The notes below the pieces were generated by a model, which saw only the letters and a list, made by a program, of their open reading frames with translations, was not told where the DNA came from and did no database searches. A stretch of 49,636 bases of DNA from Actinomycetes bacterium (GTDB lineage: Bacteria; Actinomycetota; Acidimicrobiia; Acidimicrobiales; RAAP-2): the NCBI GenBank assembly GCA_021779855.1, contig JAJXZW010000015.1, positions 1-49,636 on the forward strand, in the 5' to 3' direction. Positions 1 through 6,723 of this stretch are shown here, piece after piece. The position numbers and the translations under genes are program-made. Each line of letters opens with the position of its first letter. Positions within the stretch are counted from its first letter, which is position 1.

Positions 1-339
1 CTTCATCGCTCGCGAGGTCCACGGCAGAGTGATGGCAGATTTCCGTGCGCGAGAGTCAGTCAATGAGGCTGCATGACCAACTATTGACATATAGGGGCAT
101 CAACGCGATGATGGAGAGCTTCTGGTCGTCCATGCAGATCGAGCTGCTCGACCGCAAGCACTGGAGGACGCGACTCGAGCTGACCAACGCCATGTTCGAC
201 TACATCGAGGTCTTCTACAATCGCCAGCGACGCCACTCGTCACCCGACTACGTGTCACCGGTCGAGTTCGAGCTGTCGCTGACAACCCAGACCGCCTGAA
301 CTCAAGAGCCAAGGTGGAAAAGAAATCTGGGGCAGGTCA
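1..339 (+). mobile_element. Right-end fragment of an IS3-family insertion sequence
   Basis: The fragment holds the last part of an IS3 OrfB transposase (stop at 297-299) followed by 40 bp that end in GGCAGGTCA at 331-339. A terminus ending in CA, with a GGGCAGGTCA-like end, is typical of right inverted repeats in this family. The next base begins sequence homologous to a serine integrase, so the element appears to have inserted into that older integrase gene. The left end is outside the window or lost, so neither the matching inverted repeat nor the target duplication can be checked. Bases 1-44 show nothing recognisable. Confidence 0.6.
45..299 (+). pseudogene. IS3-family transposase (OrfB), C-terminal remnant
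   Basis: The last 63 residues have the standard IS3 OrfB ending: NAMMESFW carries the final glutamate of the DDE triad, followed by FDYIEVFYNRQRRHSS and a YVSPVEFE tail. A full OrfB is about 280-300 residues, so most of the rve catalytic core is missing. Upstream in this frame there is a TGA at 30-32, and the residues before GINAMM do not match the usual DNA-binding and first-aspartate regions. The copy is therefore truncated or rearranged at its 5' side and should be inactive. The apparent GTG start at 45 is not a biological start. Confidence 0.75.
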
Positions 340-514
340 ACCTGTCAATTAAAGCGACAGCAGTCCCAAGAGCGCCGCGTACTCGCCGGGGACCTGCTCG
401 ACTCGATCTGGTTCTACCCCGACCACATTGCGGTGCAGGTAGTTGGGGCGCCTCCGGTGAAGGTACTTCCGGAGGAGGTCGGGCTCCGTGGTAGCAGACC
501 TGTCGTGTCGGAGA
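340..514 (+). pseudogene. Large serine recombinase (integrase), C-terminal remnant of an older element
   Basis: Reading from 340, the frame gives QERRVLAGDLLDSIWFYPDH then IAVQVVGAPPVKVLPEEVG. This aligns with the C-terminus of the intact integrase at 5191-6624, which reads KERRVLVEELLEVVTVFPDH then LEVKVAGVPSLNVLYGEVG. The remnant starts where the IS3 fragment ends and its homology stops at the 10-bp repeat at 505-514. The frame stays open to 627, but that later part is non-homologous element sequence read through by chance. I infer that this is the integrase end of an earlier element that used the same tRNA-Leu site, later cut by the IS and separated from the tRNA by a second integration. 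Confidence 0.7.
505..514. repeat. Left attachment-site core of the 6.1-kb element (attL-like)
   Basis: The 10 bases GTGTCGGAGA recur at 6605-6614, where they form part of the 3' acceptor stem of tRNA-Leu(GAG). Here they follow integrase-like sequence, exactly as they do at the other copy. Short shared cores fit large serine integrases, whose crossover sites share only a few bases. Ten bases alone could be chance; the support comes from the matching context, an integrase C-terminus ending at both copies. Confidence 0.6.
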
Positions 515-559
515 TCCAAATCGCACAGTTACCGAGTGGCGCCTCGACCCCTGGCTTGG

Positions 560-1237
560 CTAATCCGAGAACGAAACCTCGACACCCCTCGCGGCGAGCA
601 TGTTCAGCCACTCTCGGCTTGTCTTAGATCCCGCGGGGCAAATGAGAGTGAAGAGGTCACTTCGCTCTACACCGCCGGGGCTGGTCAACCATCCAACGAC
701 TATGAACGGGTCTTCCGACGATGCGCGCGAGAAGGCCTCTTCGTGTGCCCGAATGATCACTTCCGTGAGATTCGTCTTCGGAAACAACCTCGCAGAGTTC
801 ACTAAGTGCCACGCATAGCCCAGGACTCCGTTGAGAGATTCCCCCTTGGGATAGAACTCGAGCCTGGGGAGGATGCCGAGGTGGTCGTCACCGGCGACAA
901 AGGTCCCGGACTTGACTCCTCCGATTGCGAACTCAATCCAGCCATCGGCAGAAAAAGTTGGGGCGTTCAACCACGGCGGAGGCTGTTTGGCTCTAGGCAC
1001 GACTTGTGCAGTTGCCGGGACTTGCTGTGCTCGGGTGAGGCAGTTGATTCTCGGTATCGGCAGAGTCTGACGTATACGAGAGAATGTTGCGCAAGTTTCG
1101 GATCAACTCTTCGGCCGCGGCTTCGGACTGGGAGGTCGGGACCCAGCTTTGTTCTGGGCCGGCACTGCGCCCTTCTTAAAGGGCTGTTTGGAACCGGTCT
1201 TCGATGTGCGCCGCGCAGAGGGCGTCTTTTGTGTCAT
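560..1237 (-). pseudogene. Hypothetical cargo protein interrupted by an in-frame TGA
   Basis: An ATG at 1237-1235 overlaps the DUF6338 stop in an ATGA arrangement, which argues for translational coupling. The first 44 residues are basic and rich in Pro, Lys and Ser. A TGA at 1105-1103 then stops the frame, which stays open afterwards for 180 more codons down to 560. The downstream part (from GTG 1000, 146 residues) looks like a real folded protein, with segments such as GWIEFAIGGVKSGTF and DPFIVVGWLTS. I do not recognise the family. Either a nonsense mutation broke a 225-residue protein, or only the downstream part is translated, or there is a sequence error. The position in the operon suggests a partner of the two upstream genes. 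Confidence 0.5.
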
Positions 1238-1884
1238 TGCTTGGCATCATAGACATGAACCGCTCGAACATTCCGGAGTTCCGGGATCAGGACTCCCGAC
1301 GTTTCAGGGATAGGTTCCGAAAAGTCTCCGTTGCTGTCGAGGATCCATTCCACATTGATGAAGACACCGCGGGGTTCAGGTGTCGTGAAGAACATTCCCC
1401 CATCGCTGTCACACACACCTCCGATCATTCTGTGGTCGTCAAATTCGACCACTAAGTACTTCCCGTCCAACCGGCCGTCGAGAACTGCCCAATCCCAAAG
1501 CGAAGGTGCGACCCAGTCATTGACAAAGAAGTGCAGAAGTCTTCTCGGCCATCTTTCGTGATTCGCTGACGCGATATACCAGTTTGTGGCCTTTGCCCAG
1601 ATTGTCCCTGCAACTACGGGGATAGCAAGCGTGACAGTAAGCAGCCAATAGATGAGAAGTCTCCAATTGTGTGGCAGGTGGTGACGATGGCGGACAATCC
1701 ACATCTCGGTAAGCGGCGACACTGCCACCTGAATTATGAGGCTTATCGCAATCGACTGAATTATGGTGCGAAAGTCTGAGGGGTGGCCTCGCCAGGTCAT
1801 GTTGCGAGACCAAATCGAGGTCGCAATGTATCCGGGGACGATCGCGAGAAGGATGAGAATGAGGGCGGTCCAGGTCGTGGGCAA
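1234..1884 (-). CDS. DUF6338 family membrane protein
   Basis: The protein has 216 residues. Three hydrophobic stretches lie at roughly 6-24, 40-62 and 76-97, followed by a soluble C-terminal domain containing SLWDWAVLDGRLDGKYLVVE and a GVLIPELRNVRAV ending. The layout and the W-D plus GKYLVVEF signature resemble DUF6338, whose function is unknown to me. The start is a TTG preceded by AGGAG with 8 bases between, which decides the start. It lies 97 bp downstream of the OLD-like ATPase gene and overlaps the next gene by 4 bp, so the three probably form one transcript. A membrane partner beside an ATPase/TOPRIM-like protein is compatible with a defence role, but this is inference. Confidence 0.65.
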   Translation of the reverse strand: MPTTWTALILILLAIVPGYIATSIWSRNMTWRGHPSDFRTIIQSIAISLIIQVAVSPLTEMWIVRHRHHLPHNWRLLIYWLLTVTLAIPVVAGTIWAKATNWYIASANHERWPRRLLHFFVNDWVAPSLWDWAVLDGRLDGKYLVVEFDDHRMIGGVCDSDGGMFFTTPEPRGVFINVEWILDSNGDFSEPIPETSGVLIPELRNVRAVHVYDAKQ

Positions 1885-1981
1885 GAAATGCTCCTAGCAG
1901 TGGGGAGTGAGGATCAATCCGCGGTCCGCAGATCCGGTTTGGGGTGCGCAGCCTGTATCACAGCACCCACAAAGTGCATCG

Positions 1982-3505
1982 TCACGAAGGCGTGTCCAGA
2001 GAATCGGCTTCGTTGGCTTGCCGAGCGATTGCCTCAAGCGCTTCAATGACATTTCCTGCCGAGTCAGCCAACTCCTTACTGGCCACAGAGGGGTTGGCGA
2101 GTGCCCACTCAACAACCGTTTCCGCAAGCTTGCCTTTGCGCCTAGATCGGTCGAGCGAGTTGTCTACTGCGAGAACATCATCGACTTCTGAAGAAAATCT
2201 CGGTGGATAGAACTCTTCAAAGTTGTGAGCCGAAAATTGAGAGAAGTGCTGTGGGTTCCAGGTCTTGTATTTCGCCTGCAGTTTCTCGATTACAGTCCGT
2301 TCGTCCTTCCCGCCGTCAATTAGGACCCAGACACGATCCTGTTTTTCGGTCTTATGCAGGGAAAGGATTGTTCTAGAGAGCTCGTCGACCAGTGACTCGG
2401 TCTTTGTGAAGCCCCCGGAGGCGAGAGTGGTGAACTGGGCAAGCTGAGGAACGAAGTTCGGGATGATGATGTCGCGAATAACTCGCTCAGCGCTGCTCTC
2501 CTCAAGAATGATCCAGCCAGGTGGGAGCTCCCATTGGAAACCCATCCGTTCCAACGCGTCGCGTCGGCCCAAGGTGTCGAGGGGTCCGAGTATGTGTGTG
2601 ATGGGGACATCGGGCGACGTATCTTGGAAGACCTCGTAAACCGCGGCCTTGGGGTCGCCCCCGAAGAACCTAACAACCAGATCGGAATGGGTGCTGATGA
2701 GGAATTGGCTGTTCTCGGCGTGCTCTGCGATGACTGTGAGGAGTGCCCTCAGTGCCGCCGGATGGAGGTCAGACTCAGGTTCCTCCATGAGGAAGATGTA
2801 CTCGCCTCCCCGCGCAATCTCCGCGAGGACATCCGCGGCGGACCGCATACCGTCGCCCATTCTGGTGATGGGGACCTTTTGGCCGCTCCCCAGGGTGTAT
2901 CCGGGGAGGACACCATTTGCCACCGAAATCGTTCTGACGACTTTCCCGAGCACGCGGCGACTTATTGACTCGTACTTCTCACGCAGACCGTCTGCTGACT
3001 CCAGCGCTTCGTAGATCTTTGACGTCAGATTCGAATCATTACCGCCCACGAAGTCTGCGGCTGAGCTTGAAACGTTGTTGTTGAACGCGGGGCCACGTCG
3101 ATCGTTGAAAAACGGCATAAACATGGTGGTGGCGCGTTGGTAGCCGGGTGCAAGATACAGCGCTCTGTCGGGATGTCCCACGCGAAGTTGGTAACTCTCC
3201 CAGCCGAGGTTTCTCTTTCGAGACCTCACAATCTCTATTCGGTCGCCATCGGCCAGCGGATGTGGGTCGATCGATGGTGGAATAGCAGAATCTGGGAATG
3301 TCAGGGCGACCTTGAAGGCTTCGCAGGAAACCGTAATGTCATCGTCGTCAAACGGATAGCCGTCTTGTAGATGGGCGACGGCGCGGAGAATCGAACTTTT
3401 TCCAGCATCGTTCGGCCCCACAAAGATGGTGATTGGCTTGAGTGAGAGTGTTCCCGAATCCGCGATTGAGCGGTAACCCTCGATTCTCAATTCGTCTGCG
3501 TACAC
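1982..3505 (-). CDS. OLD-like AAA ATPase with C-terminal TOPRIM-like region
   Basis: The protein has 507 residues from a GTG preceded by a G-rich Shine-Dalgarno sequence; a longer frame starting at 3538 lacks this support. Walker A GPNDAGKS is at residues 30-37, Walker B IFLMEEPESDLHP at about 235-247 and the H-loop LISTHSD at about 270. These are ABC/SMC-type ATPase features found in OLD, RecF and AAA_21 proteins. The C-terminal part has an acidic ILEES near 335, LIDGGKDE near 395 and HNFEEF near 428, in the order expected of a TOPRIM nuclease, although the DxD motif is not canonical. OLD-like proteins often act in phage or plasmid defence. The gene diverges from the HTH regulator and leads a three-gene operon. 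Confidence 0.75.
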   Translation of the reverse strand: MYADELRIEGYRSIADSGTLSLKPITIFVGPNDAGKSSILRAVAHLQDGYPFDDDDITVSCEAFKVALTFPDSAIPPSIDPHPLADGDRIEIVRSRKRNLGWESYQLRVGHPDRALYLAPGYQRATTMFMPFFNDRRGPAFNNNVSSSAADFVGGNDSNLTSKIYEALESADGLREKYESISRRVLGKVVRTISVANGVLPGYTLGSGQKVPITRMGDGMRSAADVLAEIARGGEYIFLMEEPESDLHPAALRALLTVIAEHAENSQFLISTHSDLVVRFFGGDPKAAVYEVFQDTSPDVPITHILGPLDTLGRRDALERMGFQWELPPGWIILEESSAERVIRDIIIPNFVPQLAQFTTLASGGFTKTESLVDELSRTILSLHKTEKQDRVWVLIDGGKDERTVIEKLQAKYKTWNPQHFSQFSAHNFEEFYPPRFSSEVDDVLAVDNSLDRSRRKGKLAETVVEWALANPSVASKELADSAGNVIEALEAIARQANEADSLDTPS

Positions 3506-3591
3506 CTCGCACCCCCCGGAATCGCAATTATCCCGCAAAGCTGGGCCGGTGCTTCATGATGCACGTCATCGCTCGGCGACCTCGCAGTCGC

Positions 3592-3597
3592 TATTAT
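3592..3597 (+). promoter_or_regulatory. -10 box of the HTH regulator gene (leaderless)
   Basis: TATTAT lies 6 bases before the ATG at 3604, so transcription would start at or next to the start codon. There is no Shine-Dalgarno sequence. The bases GCGAGTAT at 3598-3605 between box and start recur in inverted form at 4024-4031 in the rep promoter, which suggests a common regulator. No clear -35 is visible. Confidence 0.5.
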
Positions 3598-3603
3598 GCG
3601 AGT

Positions 3604-3987
3604 ATGACTGCAGATTTCCGTTCGTCGCCAATGGAAACTCCAGAGGGACAGGGTCGGGCCGAGAAGTTGTGGAACGCCTACGTGAAGGCCGTAGACCGGC
3701 ACACTCCCCCGTTTGTCAGGCGAGGAGCTCAAGAGCTCGTGAAGCCAGTTGCTCGGCAAACGGTCGAGGACATGGTGGGATTCTGGGTTATGTGGCACCT
3801 ATACGGCGGATTCGAGGGGCTCCAAGACTTTGGGATGCACAAGTCGACCATTTGGCGCAAAGTCCGGATGTTCCGGATAATGACCGGCGAACACCCCGAC
3901 GTGTACCAAATGCCTGGTATTACCGTGGATCCCGCGGCCTATTGGTCCTCCGGACGTACCAAGGTGGGTCCCCCGCCGAAGGATTAG
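3604..3987 (+). CDS. Small HTH-like regulatory protein of the integrated element
   Basis: The product has 127 residues. The region with GFWVMWHLYGGFEGLQDFGM followed by HKSTIWRKVRMFR reads as a helix-turn-helix in which STIWRKVRMFR would be the recognition helix. The upstream frame to 3442 overlaps the divergent ATPase gene and is less likely to be translated. The start at 3604 fits a leaderless transcript. It sits between the cargo operon and rep, the usual place for an element's master repressor, and the palindrome downstream at 4007-4022 is a plausible target. The DNA-binding role is inferred from sequence pattern only. Confidence 0.6.
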   Translation: MTADFRSSPMETPEGQGRAEKLWNAYVKAVDRHTPPFVRRGAQELVKPVARQTVEDMVGFWVMWHLYGGFEGLQDFGMHKSTIWRKVRMFRIMTGEHPDVYQMPGITVDPAAYWSSGRTKVGPPPKD

Positions 3988-3998
3988 CACTCTCGCTG

Positions 3999-4028
3999 TT
4001 GCGAGTACTACACCGGTGTAGTTATACT
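3999..4028 (+). promoter_or_regulatory. Promoter/operator of the replication gene
   Basis: A -35-like TTGCGA (3999-4004) and a -10 TATACT (4023-4028) are separated by 18 bp. Of these, 16 bp (4007-4022) form the perfect palindrome ACTACACCGGTGTAGT. An outer pair, GCGAGTA at 4001-4007 and TACTCGC at 4025-4031, extends the symmetry. A repressor bound in the spacer would block RNA polymerase directly. The -10 box ends 7 bases before the rep ATG, so the transcript is probably leaderless. Confidence 0.7.
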
Positions 4029-4035
4029 CGCAGCC

Positions 4036-5094
4036 ATGCGAGTAACAGCAATCCGGGAGTTGTCGGCGGGGGTGGACGCGCTCTACCTCTCCGCCCGCGC
4101 TTCGCTGCCCGCTGGACTCTTGGAACGCCTGGATCGTGCCCGCCGACTGGCCGAGGAGACTCCCCCCAGCCCCCCCTTCCGATTCGGAGCCGAAGAGTTC
4201 GAAGTAGCGGCCAGAGGTTGGGGGAAGTACCGCTACTCTCTTCGCCACCCCTACGTGCAGCTCGGCTTCACGCCGAGCCCGGTTCTTCCGTCCGTTCGAA
4301 TCCAACCGCGTGCCGAGGCTCTTCACGGGATGGGGGCTGCTGGGGTTGTGACGTGGGTCCGGGACCTGTTGGAAGGTGAAGTCGGACCAGCCAGACTGGC
4401 GGTGACGCGCCTCGACCTATACGCGGACTTCCAGGGCTGGGAGTTGGCCGTGGACTCGCGCCACGAGTTCACCTGTCGGGCGAAGGCGTTGCACGCCTAT
4501 GAGGACGGCGACGAGTTCAATGGCCTGACCTTCGGCAACCGCGGTGCGGCTTCCATCCACGCACGCCTGTACAACAAGACCGCGGAGATCAAGGTCTCGG
4601 GTGCCTCCTACTGGCCCTCGATCTGGGGAAGGGCCTACGACCCCGATGAGAGCGTTCTGCGGGTCGAGTACGAGGTCGGGCGTGACGTTCTTCGTCAGTA
4701 CGGGGTGAAGGAGCCCCAGGAGGTCCTGGACGCCGCAGGGGCCATCTGGGCAGACCTGACGGGCGCGTGGCTTGTCCACCGGGTCCCCACGGGTGACGCC
4801 ACCAAGTCGCGGTGGCCCGTCTCTGATGTGTGGCGGGCGGTCCAGCGGGCCTCGCTCGCTGAGGGCGCCCAGGGGCTCAAACGGGTGTACCTCGGCGTTC
4901 GCCGCGGCGGGATCGAGAACCTGACGCCCGCCCTCTTCGGGTACCTCGCGAGCTTCGGCGCGTACGCGGGGGCTAAGGACATGAACGAGATCCTCCCCTA
5001 CCTCGCCTTCTTCATGGACCGCGAGGAGGCGAGGACCGGGCGCACGTTCGAAGAGCGCATCGTGGCCAAGCGCCGCGAGATCGGACTGCCGTGA
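4036..5094 (+). CDS. Replication initiation protein (Rep_trans / rolling-circle type)
   Basis: The protein has 352 residues. The central core, with AVTRLDLYADFQ around 118-129, SIHARLYNKTAEIK around 174-187 and LRVEYEVGRDVLRQYG around 215-230, matches the replication initiation factor family (Rep_trans, PF02486 type) found on rolling-circle plasmids and filamentous phages. The family normally uses a tyrosine to nick the double-strand origin; the Y of LYNKTAEIK is the best candidate, but I cannot assign it firmly. The ATG at 4036 fits the leaderless promoter just upstream. The stop overlaps a small downstream frame by 4 bp and lies 96 bp before the integrase start. It probably allows replication of the excised circle. 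Confidence 0.75.
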   Translation: MRVTAIRELSAGVDALYLSARASLPAGLLERLDRARRLAEETPPSPPFRFGAEEFEVAARGWGKYRYSLRHPYVQLGFTPSPVLPSVRIQPRAEALHGMGAAGVVTWVRDLLEGEVGPARLAVTRLDLYADFQGWELAVDSRHEFTCRAKALHAYEDGDEFNGLTFGNRGAASIHARLYNKTAEIKVSGASYWPSIWGRAYDPDESVLRVEYEVGRDVLRQYGVKEPQEVLDAAGAIWADLTGAWLVHRVPTGDATKSRWPVSDVWRAVQRASLAEGAQGLKRVYLGVRRGGIENLTPALFGYLASFGAYAGAKDMNEILPYLAFFMDREEARTGRTFEERIVAKRREIGLP

Positions 5095-5225
5095 GCACGG
5101 GTCCGGACTACGGCCGCGTGGTAGACGTGATCGTGGGCGTCGTGTTGCGCAGCTTCTTGGGGGACGACGACGACTCGGAAGGGGGGCTCGGTGCTAACAG
5201 TGGCGTACTGCCGCGTGTCGACTGA
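5091..5225 (+). CDS. Possible small protein between rep and integrase
   Basis: A GTG overlaps the rep stop (GTGA) and opens a 44-residue frame with a hydrophobic segment VVDVIVGVVLRSFLG followed by an acidic DDDDSE run. It runs 35 bp into the integrase gene in another frame. The overlap suggests translational coupling, and small coupled genes are common in such elements. There is no recognisable domain, and the frame may be chance in GC-rich DNA. I do not know a function. Confidence 0.3.
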   Translation: MSTGPDYGRVVDVIVGVVLRSFLGDDDDSEGGLGANSGVLPRVD

Positions 5226-6624
5226 CGAGCAGGCGGACGAGGGGTACTCGATCGAGGGTCAGGCGGACAAGGCCCGTCAGTACGCTTCGCTTCGTGACCT
5301 CGGCGAGGTAACGGTCATCGCGGACCCGGGGATGTCGGGGAAGAACGTCCACCGTCCGGGCCTCCAGCAGCTCATTTTGGCGGTCGAGTCGGGTCACGTG
5401 ACCAACGTCGTCGTCTGGCGTTTGGACCGGCTCTCACGCAACGTGCGCGATCTCCAAGAACTCGATTCACTGTTCTCTCAACACGGGGTGGCCCTCCACT
5501 CGGTCTCGGAGAACCTGGACCTCTCCAGCGCTGCGGGGCGCATGTTCTTCAACATCCTCGGGACCTTCGCCCAATACTTCCGCGAGCAGCTCTCCGAGAA
5601 CGTGTCCATGGGGATCGAGCGGGCCGTGAACGAAGGTCGATGGATGAACCGGCCCAAGACCGGCTACGGCATGGTCGAGGGTCAGCTTCTCCCTAACGAC
5701 GACGCGGCTCGCGTGAGGGAGGTCTACCGCCTCCGGATCGAAGGGCTCAGCTATCGGGCGATCGAGGAACGAGTCGGCATCAGGTACTCGACGGTGAAAG
5801 CCATCCTCGATTCTCGTATCTACCTCGGTGAGGTTCTGCTAAATGGGACATGGCACCCGGGGCTCCATGAGCCCCTCGTCACGGCAGAGGAGTGGGACGC
5901 GGCGCGCAAGGGGCACTCCGCCGGGGTCAGGCGCTCCGGCGACGTGCTGTCGGGACGGGTCCTCTGCGGGGTGTGCGGTAGGCGCATGAACGTCCAGCAG
6001 AACGGCCAGGGCTCCGTCAGCTACAAGTGCTGGCACCGTGGCCAAGGGTGTGACCAGCCATCGCGGAGTAACCGAGGGCTCGCCCGTGCGGTCGTCCACG
6101 GGCTCTCGCTCCTGAGGTCTGACGAGTCGCTCCGAGAGGCGATTCGCCGGCGGCTGGCCGGGCGGGCCCGCCCCGCGCCGGGCGTGGCGCGGCGGGGCCG
6201 CCGGACCGCCCCGGCTGACGCCCTCGCAGCCCTCTCAGAGAAGCGCCGGAAGCTCTTGGACCTCCACTACGCGGGTCGGATCTCAGCGGAGGGTTTCGCG
6301 GAGGAGGAGCAGCGCTTGCTGGCGGCCATTGGGGCTACGCGTGAGCAGGTGGCCCTGGAGGGCGCGTCAGAGGCCCTGGAAGCCGACCTGGAGGATAAGT
6401 TCGAGCGGGTGGCGAAGATCCTGCAGGAGCTCGACATCGAGAGGGTCTGGGCCGCGGCGACGGACAAGGAGCGGCGGGTACTCGTCGAGGAACTGCTGGA
6501 AGTCGTCACCGTCTTCCCCGACCACCTCGAAGTGAAGGTCGCGGGCGTCCCGAGCCTGAACGTCCTCTACGGCGAGGTAGGGATGAGGGAGTCGGAGACT
6601 GTTGGTGTCGGAGACGGGACTTGA
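5191..6624 (+). CDS. Large serine recombinase (site-specific integrase)
   Basis: The protein has 477 residues. The N-terminal resolvase domain begins VAYCRVSTDEQ with the nucleophilic serine at residue 10, followed by VVVWRLDRLSRNVRDL near 70. A recombinase domain follows at about 155-250, then a zinc ribbon with CGVCGRRM and KCWHRGQGC around 260-290, then a coiled-coil-prone helix (about 340-440). The start is a GTG preceded by GGAAGGGGG. The last 7 codons lie inside the 3' end of tRNA-Leu(GAG), so the crossover falls within or right at the end of its own gene. It should integrate and excise the element at that tRNA. A diverged C-terminal homologue survives at 340-514. Confidence 0.9.
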   Translation: MLTVAYCRVSTDEQADEGYSIEGQADKARQYASLRDLGEVTVIADPGMSGKNVHRPGLQQLILAVESGHVTNVVVWRLDRLSRNVRDLQELDSLFSQHGVALHSVSENLDLSSAAGRMFFNILGTFAQYFREQLSENVSMGIERAVNEGRWMNRPKTGYGMVEGQLLPNDDAARVREVYRLRIEGLSYRAIEERVGIRYSTVKAILDSRIYLGEVLLNGTWHPGLHEPLVTAEEWDAARKGHSAGVRRSGDVLSGRVLCGVCGRRMNVQQNGQGSVSYKCWHRGQGCDQPSRSNRGLARAVVHGLSLLRSDESLREAIRRRLAGRARPAPGVARRGRRTAPADALAALSEKRRKLLDLHYAGRISAEGFAEEEQRLLAAIGATREQVALEGASEALEADLEDKFERVAKILQELDIERVWAAATDKERRVLVEELLEVVTVFPDHLEVKVAGVPSLNVLYGEVGMRESETVGVGDGT

Positions 6625-6689
6625 ACCCACACGCCCTTTCGGGCACCAGCCCCTCAAGCTGGCGCGTCTGCCTATTCCGCCACTCCGAC
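6603..6689 (-). tRNA. tRNA-Leu (anticodon GAG)
   Basis: The acceptor strands GTCGGAG (6689-6683) and CTCCGAC (6613-6607) pair perfectly. The D-arm is GCG...CGC, and the anticodon stem CCAGC/GCTGG encloses the loop TTGAGGG with anticodon GAG. A long class II variable arm and a T-arm with GTTCAAGTC follow. The discriminator A is at 6606 and CCA is encoded at 6605-6603. It reads CUC and CUU codons. The gene is intact and serves as attachment site for the element on its 3' side; the integrase reading frame runs 22 bp into it. Confidence 0.95.
6605..6614. repeat. Right attachment-site core (attR-like) inside the tRNA 3' end
   Basis: GTGTCGGAGA matches 505-514. On the minus strand it comprises the acceptor-stem end CTCCGAC, the discriminator A and two bases of the encoded CCA. 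A partial second copy, GTCGGAGAC, lies 16 bp to the left at 6591-6599 and could be part of the integrase binding site. Confidence 0.6.
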
Positions 6690-6723
6690 GTGGGAACCCA
6701 TTCTAGCCGACGGCCCGTGCCGC

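Larger units (their letters stand above)
515..6604. mobile_element. Integrated element of about 6.1 kb at tRNA-Leu(GAG)
   Basis: The element lies between the direct repeats at 505-514 and 6605-6614. Genes from left to right are an interrupted hypothetical gene, a DUF6338 membrane protein, an OLD-like ATPase (all minus), then an HTH-like regulator, a replication initiator and a large serine integrase (all plus). The presence of rep and int suggests an integrative plasmid-like element, but no transfer gene (FtsK/TraB-like) is visible, so it may be mobilised by others or simply site-specifically integrating. Base composition drops clearly in 560-3540 compared with the chromosome, which marks the cargo as acquired from elsewhere. 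Confidence 0.65.

Noticed and set aside
433-627. Open frame running from integrase-like sequence into the element
   Set aside because: Homology to the integrase stops at the 10-bp repeat near 514; the rest is frame read-through.
806-1252. 148-residue plus-strand frame
   Set aside because: It lies opposite the coupled hypothetical gene, has no domain-like pattern and no start signal.
3442-3603. 54-residue N-terminal extension of the HTH gene
   Set aside because: It overlaps the divergent ATPase gene, is Arg/Pro-rich, and the -10 box sits just before ATG 3604.
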